NCBI GenBank assembly: GCA_902628375.1
Contig: CACOMS010000001.1
Coordinates: forward strand, 1 to 64,000
Origin: an uncultured SAR86 cluster bacterium
Lineage (GTDB): Bacteria; Pseudomonadota; Gammaproteobacteria; Magnimaribacterales; Magnimaribacteraceae
DNA length: 64,000 bases
Direction of reading: 5' to 3'
Under the pieces are notes generated by a model. The model was not told the origin of the DNA and did not search any database. It worked only from the letters and a program-made list of their open reading frames with translations. Position 1 is the first letter of the stretch, and each line of letters starts with the position of its first letter. Below, piece after piece: positions 42,005 to 52,392 of the stretch. Both the position numbers and the translations under genes were made by a program.

Positions 42005-42801
42005 TGATTGATAATAATTCTATTAAAAAAATTCTTATAGTAGGCATAAGTCTTTGTCTAGTTTGCTCCGCTATAGTTTCTTTAGCAGCAATCAACCTGA
42101 GAGATAAACAAATAGAAAATGCACTTAATGAACAGAAAATAAAGATATTAGCTTCTGCAAATTTACTCTCAGAGGAAAAAACCCTCGAAGAAGTATTTAG
42201 TTCTATAGAGGAAAGAATTGTAGATTTAGAAACAGGCCAATTTGTGAATACCATTAATCTTGAAACATTTGATGCAAATAAAGTAGCTAAAGATCCTAAG
42301 ACCTCAATTGTTTTATCTAATGACCAAGATATTGCTTTAATTAAAAACAGAGAGAATTACGCAAAAATTTATCTTCACTATAATGATGTCGAACTAAATG
42401 CCGTTATTTTACCTGTAAGAGGTTATGGTTTATGGGGAACAATGTATGGTTACCTTGCCTTAGAATCTGATCTTAATACGATAATAGGATTAGAGTTTTA
42501 TAAAGATAAAGAGACTCCAGGGTTGGGAGCTGAAATTAATAACCCTAAATGGAAGAAACTATGGAAGGGTAAGGAAATATATTCCACTAATGGAGAATTA
42601 GCTATCCAAGTAATTAAAGGCTCAGTTATGACTGATGATTCAGGATTTAACAATAAGGTCGATGGGTTATCTGGAGCTACTATTACAGGAAACGGAGTTA
42701 CAAACTTACTTCAGTTTTGGTTAAGTGATTTAGGTTTTCAGCCTTTCTTAAATCAACTAAAAAATAATAAAACTTTATCTATGGAGAGTGGAGATGTCTA
42801 A
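42004..42801 (+). CDS. nqrC: Na+-translocating NADH:quinone reductase subunit C
   Basis: 265 aa subunit anchored by one N-terminal helix (about 11-32), with a large periplasmic FMN-binding domain. The flavinylation motif SGATITG has Thr226 as the covalent FMN site, matching the Vibrio enzyme position closely. FMN is attached by the ApbE encoded at the end of the operon. The ATG overlaps the nqrB stop (TAATG). Confidence 0.97.
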   Translation: MIDNNSIKKILIVGISLCLVCSAIVSLAAINLRDKQIENALNEQKIKILASANLLSEEKTLEEVFSSIEERIVDLETGQFVNTINLETFDANKVAKDPKTSIVLSNDQDIALIKNRENYAKIYLHYNDVELNAVILPVRGYGLWGTMYGYLALESDLNTIIGLEFYKDKETPGLGAEINNPKWKKLWKGKEIYSTNGELAIQVIKGSVMTDDSGFNNKVDGLSGATITGNGVTNLLQFWLSDLGFQPFLNQLKNNKTLSMESGDV

Positions 42802-43462
42802 AGCAAGAGAAGTTTTACTTAATCCTATCTTTAACGAAAATCCTATTGCATTACAGATACTGGGTATTTGCTCTGCTTTAGCTGTTACAAGTAATTTATA
42901 CGTTACTTTAATAATGTGCGTAGCTCTAACTTCTGTTATCTGTTTCTCTAATTTATTTGTTTCTTTGATTAGAAATCACATTCCAACAAATATAAGAATT
43001 ATTGTTCAAATGACGATTATTTCTTCTTTGGTAATCTTAGTAGACGAAATACTTAAAGCGTTTGATTATGAGACGAGTAAACAAATAGGGGTTTTCGTAG
43101 GATTAATCATTACAAACTGCATTGTTATGGGAAGGGCTGAAGCGTATGCAATGCAAAACTCAGCAGGAATGAGTTTTTTAGATGGCTTAGGTAACGGTCT
43201 TGGGTACAGTATTATTTTAATTGTTGTAGCTATATTTAGAGAGTTAATAGGTGCAGGGTCTTTGGCAGGTTATGAAATTTTACCTTTGGTCCAGAATGGA
43301 GGATGGTACATAGGTAATAATTATTTTCTGCTTCCTCCAAGCTCTTTTGTAATCATTGGTTTATTAATTTGGGCTTTAAGGGCATGGAAAACAGATCAAG
43401 TAGAAGAACCACAATTTAAAATACAGTCTAATAGTTTAGAAGCAGAAGAGAGGAGGGTATAG
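42794..43462 (+). CDS. nqrD: Na+-translocating NADH:quinone reductase subunit D
   Basis: 222 aa six-helix membrane subunit, homologous to NqrE and RnfE. It supplies one of the cysteines of the intramembrane [2Fe-2S] site shared with NqrE (seen in [17 protein letters not shown]). I chose ATG 42794 with GGAG before it; it overlaps nqrC by 8 bases. The stop directly abuts nqrE. Confidence 0.96.
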   Translation: MSKAREVLLNPIFNENPIALQILGICSALAVTSNLYVTLIMCVALTSVICFSNLFVSLIRNHIPTNIRIIVQMTIISSLVILVDEILKAFDYETSKQIGVFVGLIITNCIVMGRAEAYAMQNSAGMSFLDGLGNGLGYSIILIVVAIFRELIGAGSLAGYEILPLVQNGGWYIGNNYFLLPPSSFVIIGLLIWALRAWKTDQVEEPQFKIQSNSLEAEERRV

Positions 43463-44071
43463 ATGGAATATTATTTAAACCTCTTTATTAAAGCTGTATT
43501 TATAGAAAATATTGCATTGGCCTTCTTTTTGGGCATGTGTACTTTTCTTGCTATATCAAAAAAAATTGGTCCTGCCATAGGTTTAGGGCAGGCAGTGGTT
43601 GTTGTTTTAACTTTAACTGTTCCTATCAATAACTTTATTTATAACAATATACTTGCTGAAGGTGCTCTTTCTTGGGCCGGTTTAGATGATACGAATTTAG
43701 AATTTTTACACTTAATTAGTTTTATAGGAATCATAGCTGCTATGGTACAAATACTAGAGATGTTCCTCGATAAGTACGTGCCTGTCTTATATAACGCTTT
43801 AGGCACCTTTCTTCCTTTAATTACCGTTAATTGTGCAATCTTAGGAGCTTCTCTATTTATGAAAGAAAGAAGTTACAATTTTACTGAAAGTATCGTATAT
43901 GGATTTGGTGCAGGTATCGGTTGGTTATTGGCAATAGTGGCTTTAGCAGGAATAACAGAAAGGCTTAGATATGCAGATATACCAGAAGGACTTCAAGGCC
44001 TAGGTATAACTTTTATTACAGTAGGTCTTATGTGTTTTGGATTTATGTCTTTTGGAGGAATATCGCTGTAA
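43463..44071 (+). CDS. nqrE: Na+-translocating NADH:quinone reductase subunit E
   Basis: 202 aa membrane subunit of six helices. The [11 protein letters not shown] segment holds the cysteine that, with that of NqrD, binds the intramembrane iron centre, and [16 protein letters not shown] is the conserved helix 1. A GAGGAGGG site in the end of nqrD precedes it, and its stop overlaps the nqrF start by one base. Confidence 0.96.
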   Translation: MEYYLNLFIKAVFIENIALAFFLGMCTFLAISKKIGPAIGLGQAVVVVLTLTVPINNFIYNNILAEGALSWAGLDDTNLEFLHLISFIGIIAAMVQILEMFLDKYVPVLYNALGTFLPLITVNCAILGASLFMKERSYNFTESIVYGFGAGIGWLLAIVALAGITERLRYADIPEGLQGLGITFITVGLMCFGFMSFGGISL

Positions 44072-45306
44072 TGAATTTTTTAGAAAATGAGATAGTGTTA
44101 GGCATATTGGCTTTTACTGTGGTCGTAAATCTAATGATCTTTGTAATACTAGGAGCTAGGAGATTCTTAGTTAGTACAGGAGATATAAATATAGAAATGA
44201 ATGAAGATCCTGATAGGTCAATAGTAGTTCCAGCAGGAGGAAAATTACTTCAAACCTTAGCAGCACAAAATCTTTTCTTGTCATCAGCATGTGGAGGTAA
44301 GGGTACTTGTGCACAATGTAAATGCATAATTGCTGAAGGAGGGGGTGCTATTCTTCCAACAGAAGAATCTCATTTTACGAATAAAGAAAAAAAAGAGGGC
44401 TGGAGGCTATCATGTCAAGTACCTGTAAAGGAGAATTTAAAGATACAAGTCCCAGATGAAGTTTTTGGGGCAAGAAAGTGGGAATGTGAAGTTATCTCTA
44501 ATGATAATGTTGCTACTTTTATTAAAGAATTAGTGCTTAGGTTACCTGAAGGAGAAGAAGTTGCTTTTAGAGCTGGAGGTTATGTTCAGATGGAAATTCC
44601 TCCGTATCAACTTAAATTCAGCGATTTTGATATAGACAAAAGATTTCATTCAGATTTAGAGCACTTCAATTTCTTTGAAAATGCTTCAACCGTTAGAGAA
44701 CCAGTTATTAGGGCATACTCTATGGCAAATTATCCTGAAGAGAAGGGGATAATGAAATTTAATATTAGAATAGAGCTACCTCCTAGAGGAACTGATTTTC
44801 CTCCAGGTGAAATGACCTCTTATATCTTTAATCTGAAGAAAGGTGACAAAATAACAATTTTTGGACCTTTCGGAGAATTCTTTGCTAATGAAACTGAGGC
44901 AGAAATGATTTTTATCGGAGGAGGTGCTGGCATGGCTCCCATGAGATCTCATATTTTTGATCAACTCTTAAGATTAAACAGTAAAAGAAAAATTACTTTC
45001 TACTATGGAGCTAGAAGTCTAAGTGAACTCTTTTATGAAGATGATTTTAATCAGCTTCAAGATAAGTTTGAAAATTTTAAATGGCATGTTGCTCTATCAG
45101 AACCACAACCAGAAGATAATTGGGATGGTCCTACAGGATTTATCCATCAAGTTATTCACGATGATTACTTATCCAGCCACAAGGCCCCAGAAGATTGTGA
45201 ATATTATATGTGTGGACCTCCACCAATGATGAACGCAGTATTTGGAATGCTTGATGACTTAGGTGTAGAACCTGAGCAAATTAAATTTGATGATTTCGGT
45301 TCCTAG
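44071..45306 (+). CDS. nqrF: Na+-translocating NADH:quinone reductase subunit F
   Basis: 411 aa NADH-oxidising subunit. In order: one membrane helix (about 7-28), a [2Fe-2S] ferredoxin domain with Cys74, Cys80 and Cys83 plus the later Cys in LSCQV, then FAD (RAYSMANYP) and NADH domains ([28 protein letters not shown] end). I chose ATG 44071 in the TAATG overlap with nqrE; frames that begin earlier lie inside nqrE. The end overlaps apbE by 17 bases. Confidence 0.97.
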   Translation: MNFLENEIVLGILAFTVVVNLMIFVILGARRFLVSTGDINIEMNEDPDRSIVVPAGGKLLQTLAAQNLFLSSACGGKGTCAQCKCIIAEGGGAILPTEESHFTNKEKKEGWRLSCQVPVKENLKIQVPDEVFGARKWECEVISNDNVATFIKELVLRLPEGEEVAFRAGGYVQMEIPPYQLKFSDFDIDKRFHSDLEHFNFFENASTVREPVIRAYSMANYPEEKGIMKFNIRIELPPRGTDFPPGEMTSYIFNLKKGDKITIFGPFGEFFANETEAEMIFIGGGAGMAPMRSHIFDQLLRLNSKRKITFYYGARSLSELFYEDDFNQLQDKFENFKWHVALSEPQPEDNWDGPTGFIHQVIHDDYLSSHKAPEDCEYYMCGPPPMMNAVFGMLDDLGVEPEQIKFDDFGS

Positions 45307-46327
45307 TCGTTTCCTAAGTAAATTCAAGTTAAATTCGGTTCGTAGTCTTTTCATATTAGTTGTAGCTTTTTTTTTAATTTTCCTACTCGCTAAAAACCAA
45401 AAAGAAGAGGAAACTTACTCAGGTAAGGTTATGGGAACTACTTGGCAAGTAACTTTATTGACCAATAAAAATCACAAGAACCAAATTCAAAATATTTTTA
45501 ATGGTATTGATAAAGCTATGTCCACTTACAAAGACTATTCTTTACTTAATGAAATAAATTCTTTATCTATAAATACCTTCAAACTAATAAATGAGGACAT
45601 GATAAAAGTTTTGGAAGAGTCTTTAAGGGTTTGTGAATTAACTAATGGTGCTTTCAACATTTCTGTAGGAAGGGCAGTAAATACGTGGGGATTTGGTCCA
45701 AGAAATAAAGAAATTTTTGATAAAAATAAATTACTTTCTAATACTCATAGGCATTCATGTAATACATACGAAATAATAGATAATTCCATATATAAACTAC
45801 AGGATGTGCATTTAGATTTATCTGCAATAGCTAAAGGTTATGCAATTGATAAAGCTTCTGCCTATCTTGAAGAAAATAATGTGGAGAATTATTTCATTGA
45901 ATTAGGCGGTGAAGTCAGTTTCAAAGGTAAAAAAGAGCAGGGCTTTTGGTCTATAGGAATACTAAACCCAAAAAATATCTATGAACCTTTATTTATTCTT
46001 AGCTCCAAGAATATAGGCGACAACTCTCTAGCTACTTCCGGAAACTATCTAAATAAAAAAATTATTGGAGAAAATACTTATTCACATACTATCAATCCAT
46101 ATACCAATCTTCCTATTGGAGATAGATCAACTCTTTCCGTAAGCGTTCTTAATAAGAGTGCTATGACGGCAGATGCTTTAGCAACTGCCTTGAATGTAAT
46201 GGGTGTAGAAAAAGGCATTCAATTCGCTAATCTAAACTCTATAGAAGCTTTATATATTTATGAAGAGGAAGATGACATGAAGGTTTTATCTTCTTCAAAA
46301 ATGTTAGAATACTTTCCAGATAGATAG
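45290..46327 (+). CDS. apbE: FAD:protein FMN transferase
   Basis: 345 aa exported lipoprotein-like or membrane-anchored enzyme that attaches FMN to the threonines of NqrB and NqrC. It has a hydrophobic N-terminal helix (residues about 16-35), [10 protein letters not shown], and the FAD/Mg-binding motifs [27 protein letters not shown], and [17 protein letters not shown] chose ATG 45290 over a TTG one codon before. There is no lipobox cysteine after the helix, so it is likely membrane-tethered. Its place directly after nqrF matches its role in Nqr maturation. Confidence 0.95.
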   Translation: MISVPSRFLSKFKLNSVRSLFILVVAFFLIFLLAKNQKEEETYSGKVMGTTWQVTLLTNKNHKNQIQNIFNGIDKAMSTYKDYSLLNEINSLSINTFKLINEDMIKVLEESLRVCELTNGAFNISVGRAVNTWGFGPRNKEIFDKNKLLSNTHRHSCNTYEIIDNSIYKLQDVHLDLSAIAKGYAIDKASAYLEENNVENYFIELGGEVSFKGKKEQGFWSIGILNPKNIYEPLFILSSKNIGDNSLATSGNYLNKKIIGENTYSHTINPYTNLPIGDRSTLSVSVLNKSAMTADALATALNVMGVEKGIQFANLNSIEALYIYEEEDDMKVLSSSKMLEYFPDR

Positions 46328-46338
46328 ATTATTGAGTA

Positions 46339-46512
46339 ATGATAGAAGTAATTTTAACTTTAGGTGTTTTTTTATTAATAGTAACTGCTATGTCTTTAGG
46401 AGTGCTAATGGGCAGAAAGCCTATATCAGGATCTTGTGGAGGTCTACAGGCTATGGATGGAGCGGCCTGTGATCTTTGTGGTAATGATCCTAACAAATGC
46501 AAGAACCAATAA
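46339..46512 (+). CDS. nqrM: NqrM, Na+-NQR maturation protein
   Basis: 57 aa protein with an N-terminal membrane helix (about 1-25) and four cysteines (33, 44, 47, 54) in SCGG...CDLCG...CK, which is the NqrM (DUF539) pattern. NqrM is required to assemble the iron centre between NqrD and NqrE. It ends the nqr operon, 11 bases after apbE, and is followed at once by a strong terminator. Confidence 0.95.
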   Translation: MIEVILTLGVFLLIVTAMSLGVLMGRKPISGSCGGLQAMDGAACDLCGNDPNKCKNQ

Positions 46513-46538
46513 AAAAGAGGCTAATAGCCTCTTTTTTT
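46511..46538 (+). terminator. Bidirectional intrinsic terminator after nqrM
   Basis: Stem AAAAGAGGC/GCCTCTTTT (46513-46521 with 46527-46535) with a 5-base loop and seven T from 46532. It starts at the nqrM stop. On the minus strand the stem is followed by five to six T, so it can also end aceA transcription. Confidence 0.9.
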
Positions 46539-46554
46539 ATGACTTTTCGACTTA

Positions 46555-48147
46555 CTAGAATTGATTCATAGTATTGTCTTTACCGCCTGCAAGTAAGGCA
46601 TTATCTCCAGAAAAGTATTCTTTGTGTGTATCTCCCACTGTACTTCCGGCTAGATCTTGGTGTTTAACAGAAGACATTTCTCTTCTTATTTCTTGTCTTT
46701 GTATTTCTCTTACATAAGCAAGCATGCCTTGGTCTCCAAAATAACCTTCAGAAAGAACTGAAGTGCCTAATGCTGTTTCATGATAAGTAGGAAGGGTAAT
46801 CAGGTGATGAAAAATCCCTGCCTCTTTGGCAGCATCTTTTTGGAAACTCTGTATTAAGCTGTCAGCTTCCTTTGCTAACTCACTATCATCCAGTTTTTCA
46901 CTCATTAAATCTTTCCCTTCCGGATATTCTGAGACATCTTTACCTGCTTCTTTCCACTCATTGTAGACTTGCTCTCTGAATGCCAAGGTCCAATTAAAAG
47001 AAGGTGAGTTGTTATATACAAGCTTTGCTTCAGGTTTAACTTTTCTTATTTCATTAACCATATCAGCTATTTGTTGTACATTTGGCTTTTCTGTCTCGAT
47101 CCATAATAAATCGGCTCCATTATCTAGGCTTGTTATGCAATCTAAAACAACCCTATCGAAGCCTGTATTATCCTTAAATCTATATAACCCATTAGGAAGC
47201 CTTAAGGGTTTAACATGGACTCCATTTTGGTGAATGGTTATATCATTTTCATTAAGATCTTCTAGATTATTTATTTCTTCGGTTTCTAAGAAAGAATTAT
47301 ATTTATCTGCTAAATCTCCAGGTTCTTTAGATACGGGCACTTTTTGAGTTAAACCTGCACCTAGAGAATCGGTTCTGGCGACTATGATTCCATTCTCAAC
47401 CCCTAATTCTAGAAATGCATATCTAACGGCATTAATTTTTGAAATAAAATCTTCATGAGGAACAGTTACTTTTCCATCTTGATGACCACATTGCTTTTCA
47501 TCAGAAACTTGATTCTCTATTTGAATAGCGCAAGCTCCAGATTCAATCATCTTTCTTGCTAAAAGATATGTAGCTTCTTCATTACCAAAACCAGCATCTA
47601 TATCTGCAATTATTGGAACAACATGTGTTTCGAATGAATCTATTTTTTGTATCACGTCTTCTTCATTACCACCATTTGACCTTACTTCGTCGAGCTCATT
47701 GAATAAATGTTGTAATTGGATAGAATCAGCTCTCTTTAAAAAGGTATAAATTTCTTTAATTAACTTAGGAACTGAAGTTTTTTCATGCATGCTTTGATCG
47801 GGAAGGGGACCAAATTGTGATCTTAAAGCAGCTATCATCCATCCGCTTAAGTAAACATAAGACTTAGATGTTGTTTTCTTTGATCTCTTTATTTCCATCA
47901 TCATTTGTTGTGCAGTAAATCCATGCCAACATCCTAATGATTGGGTATAGTTTGAAGAATCCTTATCATAATCAGCCATATCTCTTCGCATTATTTCCGC
48001 TGTATATCTAGCGATATCTAATCCTGTTGGGAACCTATTTTGTAATCTCATCCTTGAGGCGCTTTCAGGATTAATATGCTTAAAAATAGATGGTTTATCT
48101 TCTTTAAGGTCAGTTAATTCTTTTATTAAATCTGAATATTTAGGCAT
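46555..48147 (-). CDS. aceA: Isocitrate lyase
   Basis: 530 aa long-form isocitrate lyase of the Pseudomonas type, splitting isocitrate to glyoxylate and succinate in the glyoxylate shunt. Seen: the catalytic loop KQCGHQDGK (the family signature KKCGH with Gln at position two, as in the Pseudomonas group, from memory), PIIADIDAGFGNEEAT, VARTDSLGAG, and NNSPSFNWTLAF. Long-form enzymes contain an inserted helical region relative to the ~430 aa E. coli form. AAGGAC lies before the ATG. No malate synthase lies in the window. It competes with Icd, encoded 3 kb away, for isocitrate. Confidence 0.96.
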   Translation of the reverse strand: MPKYSDLIKELTDLKEDKPSIFKHINPESASRMRLQNRFPTGLDIARYTAEIMRRDMADYDKDSSNYTQSLGCWHGFTAQQMMMEIKRSKKTTSKSYVYLSGWMIAALRSQFGPLPDQSMHEKTSVPKLIKEIYTFLKRADSIQLQHLFNELDEVRSNGGNEEDVIQKIDSFETHVVPIIADIDAGFGNEEATYLLARKMIESGACAIQIENQVSDEKQCGHQDGKVTVPHEDFISKINAVRYAFLELGVENGIIVARTDSLGAGLTQKVPVSKEPGDLADKYNSFLETEEINNLEDLNENDITIHQNGVHVKPLRLPNGLYRFKDNTGFDRVVLDCITSLDNGADLLWIETEKPNVQQIADMVNEIRKVKPEAKLVYNNSPSFNWTLAFREQVYNEWKEAGKDVSEYPEGKDLMSEKLDDSELAKEADSLIQSFQKDAAKEAGIFHHLITLPTYHETALGTSVLSEGYFGDQGMLAYVREIQRQEIRREMSSVKHQDLAGSTVGDTHKEYFSGDNALLAGGKDNTMNQF

Positions 48148-48241
48148 GTCTAAGTCCTTTTGTTTTTTATTTTTTAAAATTTATTAGATAAATTTTTGTG
48201 ACGGGAATTTTAAATCAAATAACATATATAGCAACTTAATA

Positions 48242-49606
48242 TTAGAGATCTCTTGATAACTTGGATGCAAGTCCAGTATAAGTTCTAGATTTAAGATCAA
48301 GGAGGGCATTTTTATCATCACTTGGAATTTCTAGTGAATTGATGAGCACGTTAATATCTTCTTCTGTAATTTTTTTACCTCTAGATAAATCTTTCATAAT
48401 TTCATAGCCATTCGGAATATTATTTTTCCTAATTATCGTCTGTATTGCTTCAGTAAGAATTTCTATCGAATTGTCTAAATCTTCTAATAAAATTTTCTTA
48501 TTTAATTGGAGTTTCCCTAAACCTTTTTGAAGCGATTTAAGAGCTATTAAGATATGTGCAAACCCAACACCTATATTTCGAATAGAAGTGGAATCAGAAA
48601 GATCTCTTTGCCATCTAGATATTTGTAGTGAATCGTTTAAGGAATTAAAAATACCTTTAGAAATATTTAAATTTCCTTCTGCATTCTCAAAATCTATAGG
48701 GTTAACTTTATGGGGCATCGTAGAAGAACCAACTTCTCCTTCTTTTAAAGACTGGGAAAAATAATTTAAGGAAATATAACCCCAGATGTCTCTTGATAAG
48801 TCTATTAATACATTACTTAATCTTTGGTGATGATGGAAAAATTCTACTAGATTATCTTTAGGTTCTATTTGAGTTGTGTAAGGGTTGTATTCTAAGCCTA
48901 GTTTATTAATAAATCTCTTGGATAGGCTTTCCCAGTTTGCTTTGGGATACGCCACTTTGTGCGCATTGAAATTTCCAACAGCTCCATTCATTTTTCCTTT
49001 TAATTTATGCTTTTCAATTTGATCTTTAATTTGATCAACTCTATACACAAAATTTGATAACTCTTTACCCATAGTAGTAGGCGAGGCTGGCTGACCATGA
49101 GTTCTTGAAAGCATGGCATCTTTACTATGCTTCTTGGCAAGTTTTTTTAATTCTTTAAGAGTAATTTTTATTTCTTTAGTTAAGACTTGCTTAGATGACT
49201 CTTTAATCATCAAAGAATAAGAAAGATTATTTATATCTTCGGATGTGCATGCGAAATGTATAAACTCAGAATATTTACTGAATTTAAAATCCTTAACTTG
49301 TTCTTTTAAGAAATACTCAATTGCTTTGACGTCATGGTTTGTTTTATTTTCTATAGTTTTAACTCTTTTTGAGTCCTTTAATGAAAAATTTTCATAAATA
49401 GATCTTAATTTTTTAATTTCATTTTTTGATAGGGGGGGTAAATCTTTGATATTTTTTTCTAAGCTAAGAAAAATAAACCATTCAATCTCGACTCTGAGTC
49501 TATATTTCATTAGGGCAAATTCACTAAAGAAAGGTCTTAATTCGACCGTTTTTGAAGAATACCTACCATCTACTGGTGATATAGCTGTTAAGTTATTTAA
49601 AAGCAT
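48242..49606 (-). CDS. purB: Adenylosuccinate lyase
   Basis: 454 aa fumarase-superfamily enzyme acting twice in purine synthesis (SAICAR to AICAR, and adenylosuccinate to AMP). Seen: LTAISPVDGRYSSKT at the N-terminus, TSEDINNLS, the SRTHGQPASPTTMGKE region with the active His, and the GSSTMPHKVNPIDFENAEGN signature loop. Length matches E. coli PurB. It begins 14 bases after the mnmA stop on the same strand. In E. coli hflD lies between the two; here it is absent. Confidence 0.97.
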   Translation of the reverse strand: MLLNNLTAISPVDGRYSSKTVELRPFFSEFALMKYRLRVEIEWFIFLSLEKNIKDLPPLSKNEIKKLRSIYENFSLKDSKRVKTIENKTNHDVKAIEYFLKEQVKDFKFSKYSEFIHFACTSEDINNLSYSLMIKESSKQVLTKEIKITLKELKKLAKKHSKDAMLSRTHGQPASPTTMGKELSNFVYRVDQIKDQIEKHKLKGKMNGAVGNFNAHKVAYPKANWESLSKRFINKLGLEYNPYTTQIEPKDNLVEFFHHHQRLSNVLIDLSRDIWGYISLNYFSQSLKEGEVGSSTMPHKVNPIDFENAEGNLNISKGIFNSLNDSLQISRWQRDLSDSTSIRNIGVGFAHILIALKSLQKGLGKLQLNKKILLEDLDNSIEILTEAIQTIIRKNNIPNGYEIMKDLSRGKKITEEDINVLINSLEIPSDDKNALLDLKSRTYTGLASKLSRDL

Positions 49607-49620
49607 TTGTTAATTATATC

Positions 49621-50700
49621 CTAATAAACTTCCTTAATTTCTCCTCCACCTAAGCATATGTCTTTTGAGTACAAGACTACCGACTGTCCATGAGTTATAG
49701 CTCTTTGTGGATTTTTAAATGTAATTTCTGCTTTTTTATCTTTAATTTTAACCTCGCAGCTTTGATCGGCTTGTCTGTATCTAATCTTTGCATTAAGGTC
49801 ATATGTTCCATCTTCTAGATCGTTTATTAGCTCTAAATTAGATGTTTTAAGTCTAGAAGAAAATAAGAGACTGTTATCATTTCCTTGACCAACTATTAAA
49901 GCATTACTTTCATTATCTTTTTTTAAAACATACCATGGTAAATCTGGATAATTTCTCACTCCTCCAATACCTAAACCTTGTCTTTGGCCTAAAGTATAGA
50001 AGCTTAGACCAATATGAGTTCCAATTTCATCTCCTTGATCAGTCAGTATTGGCCCTGGTTTTTTCTGTACATAATTTTGGATAAATTCAGGGAAAGGCCT
50101 TTCCCCAATAAAACAGATTCCAGTGCTATCCTTTTTTGTACTTGTAACTAGATCTTGTTCTGACGCAATCTTTCTTACATGATCTTTGGTTAAGTTTCCT
50201 ACTGGGAATAAAGTTTTTGCTAAAGATTTATTGCTAATGGAGTGTAGAAAATAGCTTTGGTCTTTATTATTATCTTTTCCTTTAGCTAGGCATACTTGAT
50301 CTTTAATGTTTCTTACTTGGCAGTAATGACCTGTTGCTATGAAATCGTAATTATTTTCTATAGCGTATTTATAAAACTTATCAAATTTAATCTCTTTATT
50401 ACACAAAATATCAGGATTTGGAGTTCTACCTGCTTCTAACTCACTTAAGAAATATGAAAAAACCCTTTTTTTATAAGCTTCAGAAAAATTTACTTCTAAG
50501 AGCTTAATTCCTAATTGATCTGCTACAAAAGCAGCATCCATGAAATCTTCCTTGACACTACAGTAAGGAGATCCATCGTCATCTTCCCAATTTCTCATAA
50601 AAGCAGCATCTACTGAAAAACCTTGTTCTTTCAGCAAATATCCAGAAACTGATGAATCAACTCCACCTGAAAGTCCTAGAAGTACGCGTTTTTTAACCAT
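49621..50700 (-). CDS. mnmA: tRNA-specific 2-thiouridylase MnmA
   Basis: 359 aa cytosolic enzyme making the 2-thio group of wobble s2U34 in tRNA-Lys, Glu and Gln. Seen: the PP-loop GLSGGVDSSVS at residues 8-18 which adenylates U34, the catalytic nucleophile Cys in NPDILCNKEIKF, the second active Cys in STGICFIGERPF, and the LGQRQGLGIGG segment. It is divergent from icd across a 76-base promoter region, and co-directional with purB. Confidence 0.97.
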   Translation of the reverse strand: MVKKRVLLGLSGGVDSSVSGYLLKEQGFSVDAAFMRNWEDDDGSPYCSVKEDFMDAAFVADQLGIKLLEVNFSEAYKKRVFSYFLSELEAGRTPNPDILCNKEIKFDKFYKYAIENNYDFIATGHYCQVRNIKDQVCLAKGKDNNKDQSYFLHSISNKSLAKTLFPVGNLTKDHVRKIASEQDLVTSTKKDSTGICFIGERPFPEFIQNYVQKKPGPILTDQGDEIGTHIGLSFYTLGQRQGLGIGGVRNYPDLPWYVLKKDNESNALIVGQGNDNSLLFSSRLKTSNLELINDLEDGTYDLNAKIRYRQADQSCEVKIKDKKAEITFKNPQRAITHGQSVVLYSKDICLGGGEIKEVY

Positions 50701-50734
50701 TTTGTTAGTTTAGATTAATTTTAGAGACTATATG

Positions 50735-50748
50735 CTATATAATTCGCG
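50735..50748 (+). promoter_or_regulatory. icd promoter -10 with CGCG discriminator
   Basis: CTATATAATTCGCG, identical over 14 bases to the nqr promoter. TATAAT occupies 50738-50743; a weak TTAATT lies 17 bases upstream at 50715-50720. The start would be near 50749, about 28 bases before the icd ATG. Confidence 0.6.
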
Positions 50749-50776
50749 TCCCTCTCACAAAGTTTAAAAAAAAACT

Positions 50777-52033
50777 ATGAAATTTGAAAATATAGTTGAG
50801 CCTACGGACGGCTCAAAAATAACATACAAGGGAGAAGAATTAATTGTCCCTGATAACCCAATTATCCCATTTATTGAAGGCGATGGAATAGGTTCTGATA
50901 TAACCCCTGCAATGATAGATGTTGTAGATGCAGCAGTTGCTAAGGCCTATGATAATAAAAGAAAAATTTCTTGGATGGAGATATATTGTGGAGAGAAATC
51001 AGTTGAAGTTTATGGAGATGACAACTGGTTACCTAAAGAAACACTAAAAGCTTTAGAAGAGTATCTTGTAGGCATAAAAGGACCTTTAACTACACCTGTT
51101 GGAGGTGGAATAAGGTCTTTAAATGTAGCTCTAAGACAAGAATTAGATTTATATGTATGTCAAAGACCAGTTAGATACTTTGAAGGAGTACCAAGCCCTG
51201 TTGTTAGTCCAGAAAAGACCGATATGGTTATATTTAGAGAAAATTCGGAGGATATATATGCAGGCATAGAATGGGAGGCGGGCAGTGAAGGCTCTGAAAA
51301 GATAATTAAATTCCTAGTAGAAGAAATGGGAGTTACTAAAATTAGATTCCCTGACTTTTGTGGAATAGGCGTAAAACCTGTTTCAAAAGAAGGAACACAA
51401 AGACTAGTTGATAAAGCTATTCAATATGCAATAGCTAATGATAGAGATTCTGTAACCTTTGTTCATAAAGGTAATATTATGAAGTTTACCGAAGGGTCTT
51501 TTAAAGATTGGGGTTATCAACTTGCTGCTGAAAAATATGGAGCAGAAGAGTTAGATGGAGGTCCATGGCATTTATTAAAAAACCCAAAAACAGGCAATGA
51601 AATTATTATTAAAGATGTAATTGCAGATGCATTTCTTCAACAAATTCTAACAAGACCTGATGAGTATAGTGTTATAGCTACATTAAATTTAAATGGAGAT
51701 TATATTTCTGATGCATTAGCTGCTGAAGTAGGGGGCATAGGTATAGCTCCAGGTGCTAATTTAGGCGACAAAGTAGCACTTTTTGAAGCTACACATGGAA
51801 CAGCTCCAAAATATACTGGTCTAGATAAGGTTAACCCTGGGTCTCTTATTCTTTCAGCTGAAATGATGCTTAGATATATGGGCTGGCAAGAAGCAGCTGA
51901 TCTAATTATCCTAGGTCTTTCACGAACCATAGAAAGCAAAACAGTAACTTATGACTTTGAACGTTTAATGCAAGGAGCTAGCCTAGTTAAATGTTCAGAA
52001 TTTGGGAAAGCTATTATCGAAAATATGGAGTAA
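50777..52033 (+). CDS. icd: NADP+-dependent isocitrate dehydrogenase
   Basis: 418 aa TCA-cycle enzyme converting isocitrate to 2-oxoglutarate with NADPH formation. Seen: the substrate/phosphorylation loop [11 protein letters not shown] with Ser114 (the E. coli site phosphorylated by AceK is Ser113, from memory), [40 protein letters not shown], and [11 protein letters not shown]. Length equals that of E. coli Icd. No aceK lies in the window, but the intact serine loop means such control is possible at the split with isocitrate lyase. Its stop overlaps the clpS start. Confidence 0.98.
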   Translation: MKFENIVEPTDGSKITYKGEELIVPDNPIIPFIEGDGIGSDITPAMIDVVDAAVAKAYDNKRKISWMEIYCGEKSVEVYGDDNWLPKETLKALEEYLVGIKGPLTTPVGGGIRSLNVALRQELDLYVCQRPVRYFEGVPSPVVSPEKTDMVIFRENSEDIYAGIEWEAGSEGSEKIIKFLVEEMGVTKIRFPDFCGIGVKPVSKEGTQRLVDKAIQYAIANDRDSVTFVHKGNIMKFTEGSFKDWGYQLAAEKYGAEELDGGPWHLLKNPKTGNEIIIKDVIADAFLQQILTRPDEYSVIATLNLNGDYISDALAAEVGGIGIAPGANLGDKVALFEATHGTAPKYTGLDKVNPGSLILSAEMMLRYMGWQEAADLIILGLSRTIESKTVTYDFERLMQGASLVKCSEFGKAIIENME

Positions 52034-52392
52034 TGCTGTCCGATAAGATCCTAACTAGACTTTCTTCAGGTAAAGATCACTTAGATAGTGAAATTTCTAC
52101 AGGCACAATAACTGTAGATCCTAAATTAAAAAAACCTCCCCTTTATAGAGTTATTCTATTGAATGATGATTACACTCCTATGGAGTTTGTAGTTTATATT
52201 CTTCAATCTTTCTTCAATATGAATCAAGAGAAGGCAACCCAAGTTATGTTAGCAGTCCATCAACATGGAAAAGGAGTTTGTGGTATATTTACTAAAGAGG
52301 TAGCTGAAACAAAATGTTCACAAGTTTTAAACTTTGCAAAAGAAAATGGACACCCTTTGGCTTGTGATATAGAACCTGTAGACGAAGATTGA
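52033..52392 (+). CDS. clpS: ClpS adaptor protein
   Basis: 119 aa N-degron adaptor that delivers proteins with N-terminal aromatic or leucine residues to ClpAP. Seen: [23 protein letters not shown] with the conserved NDD..P..FV pocket residues, and [10 protein letters not shown] chose ATG 52033, which overlaps the icd stop (TAATG); a frame beginning 42 bases earlier lies inside icd. It is coupled to clpA by TGATG. Confidence 0.96.
   Translation: MLSDKILTRLSSGKDHLDSEISTGTITVDPKLKKPPLYRVILLNDDYTPMEFVVYILQSFFNMNQEKATQVMLAVHQHGKGVCGIFTKEVAETKCSQVLNFAKENGHPLACDIEPVDED

Noticed and set aside
44032..44070. Earlier start of nqrF adding 13 residues
   Set aside because: The added residues are out-of-frame nqrE sequence; the TAATG junction gives the family start.
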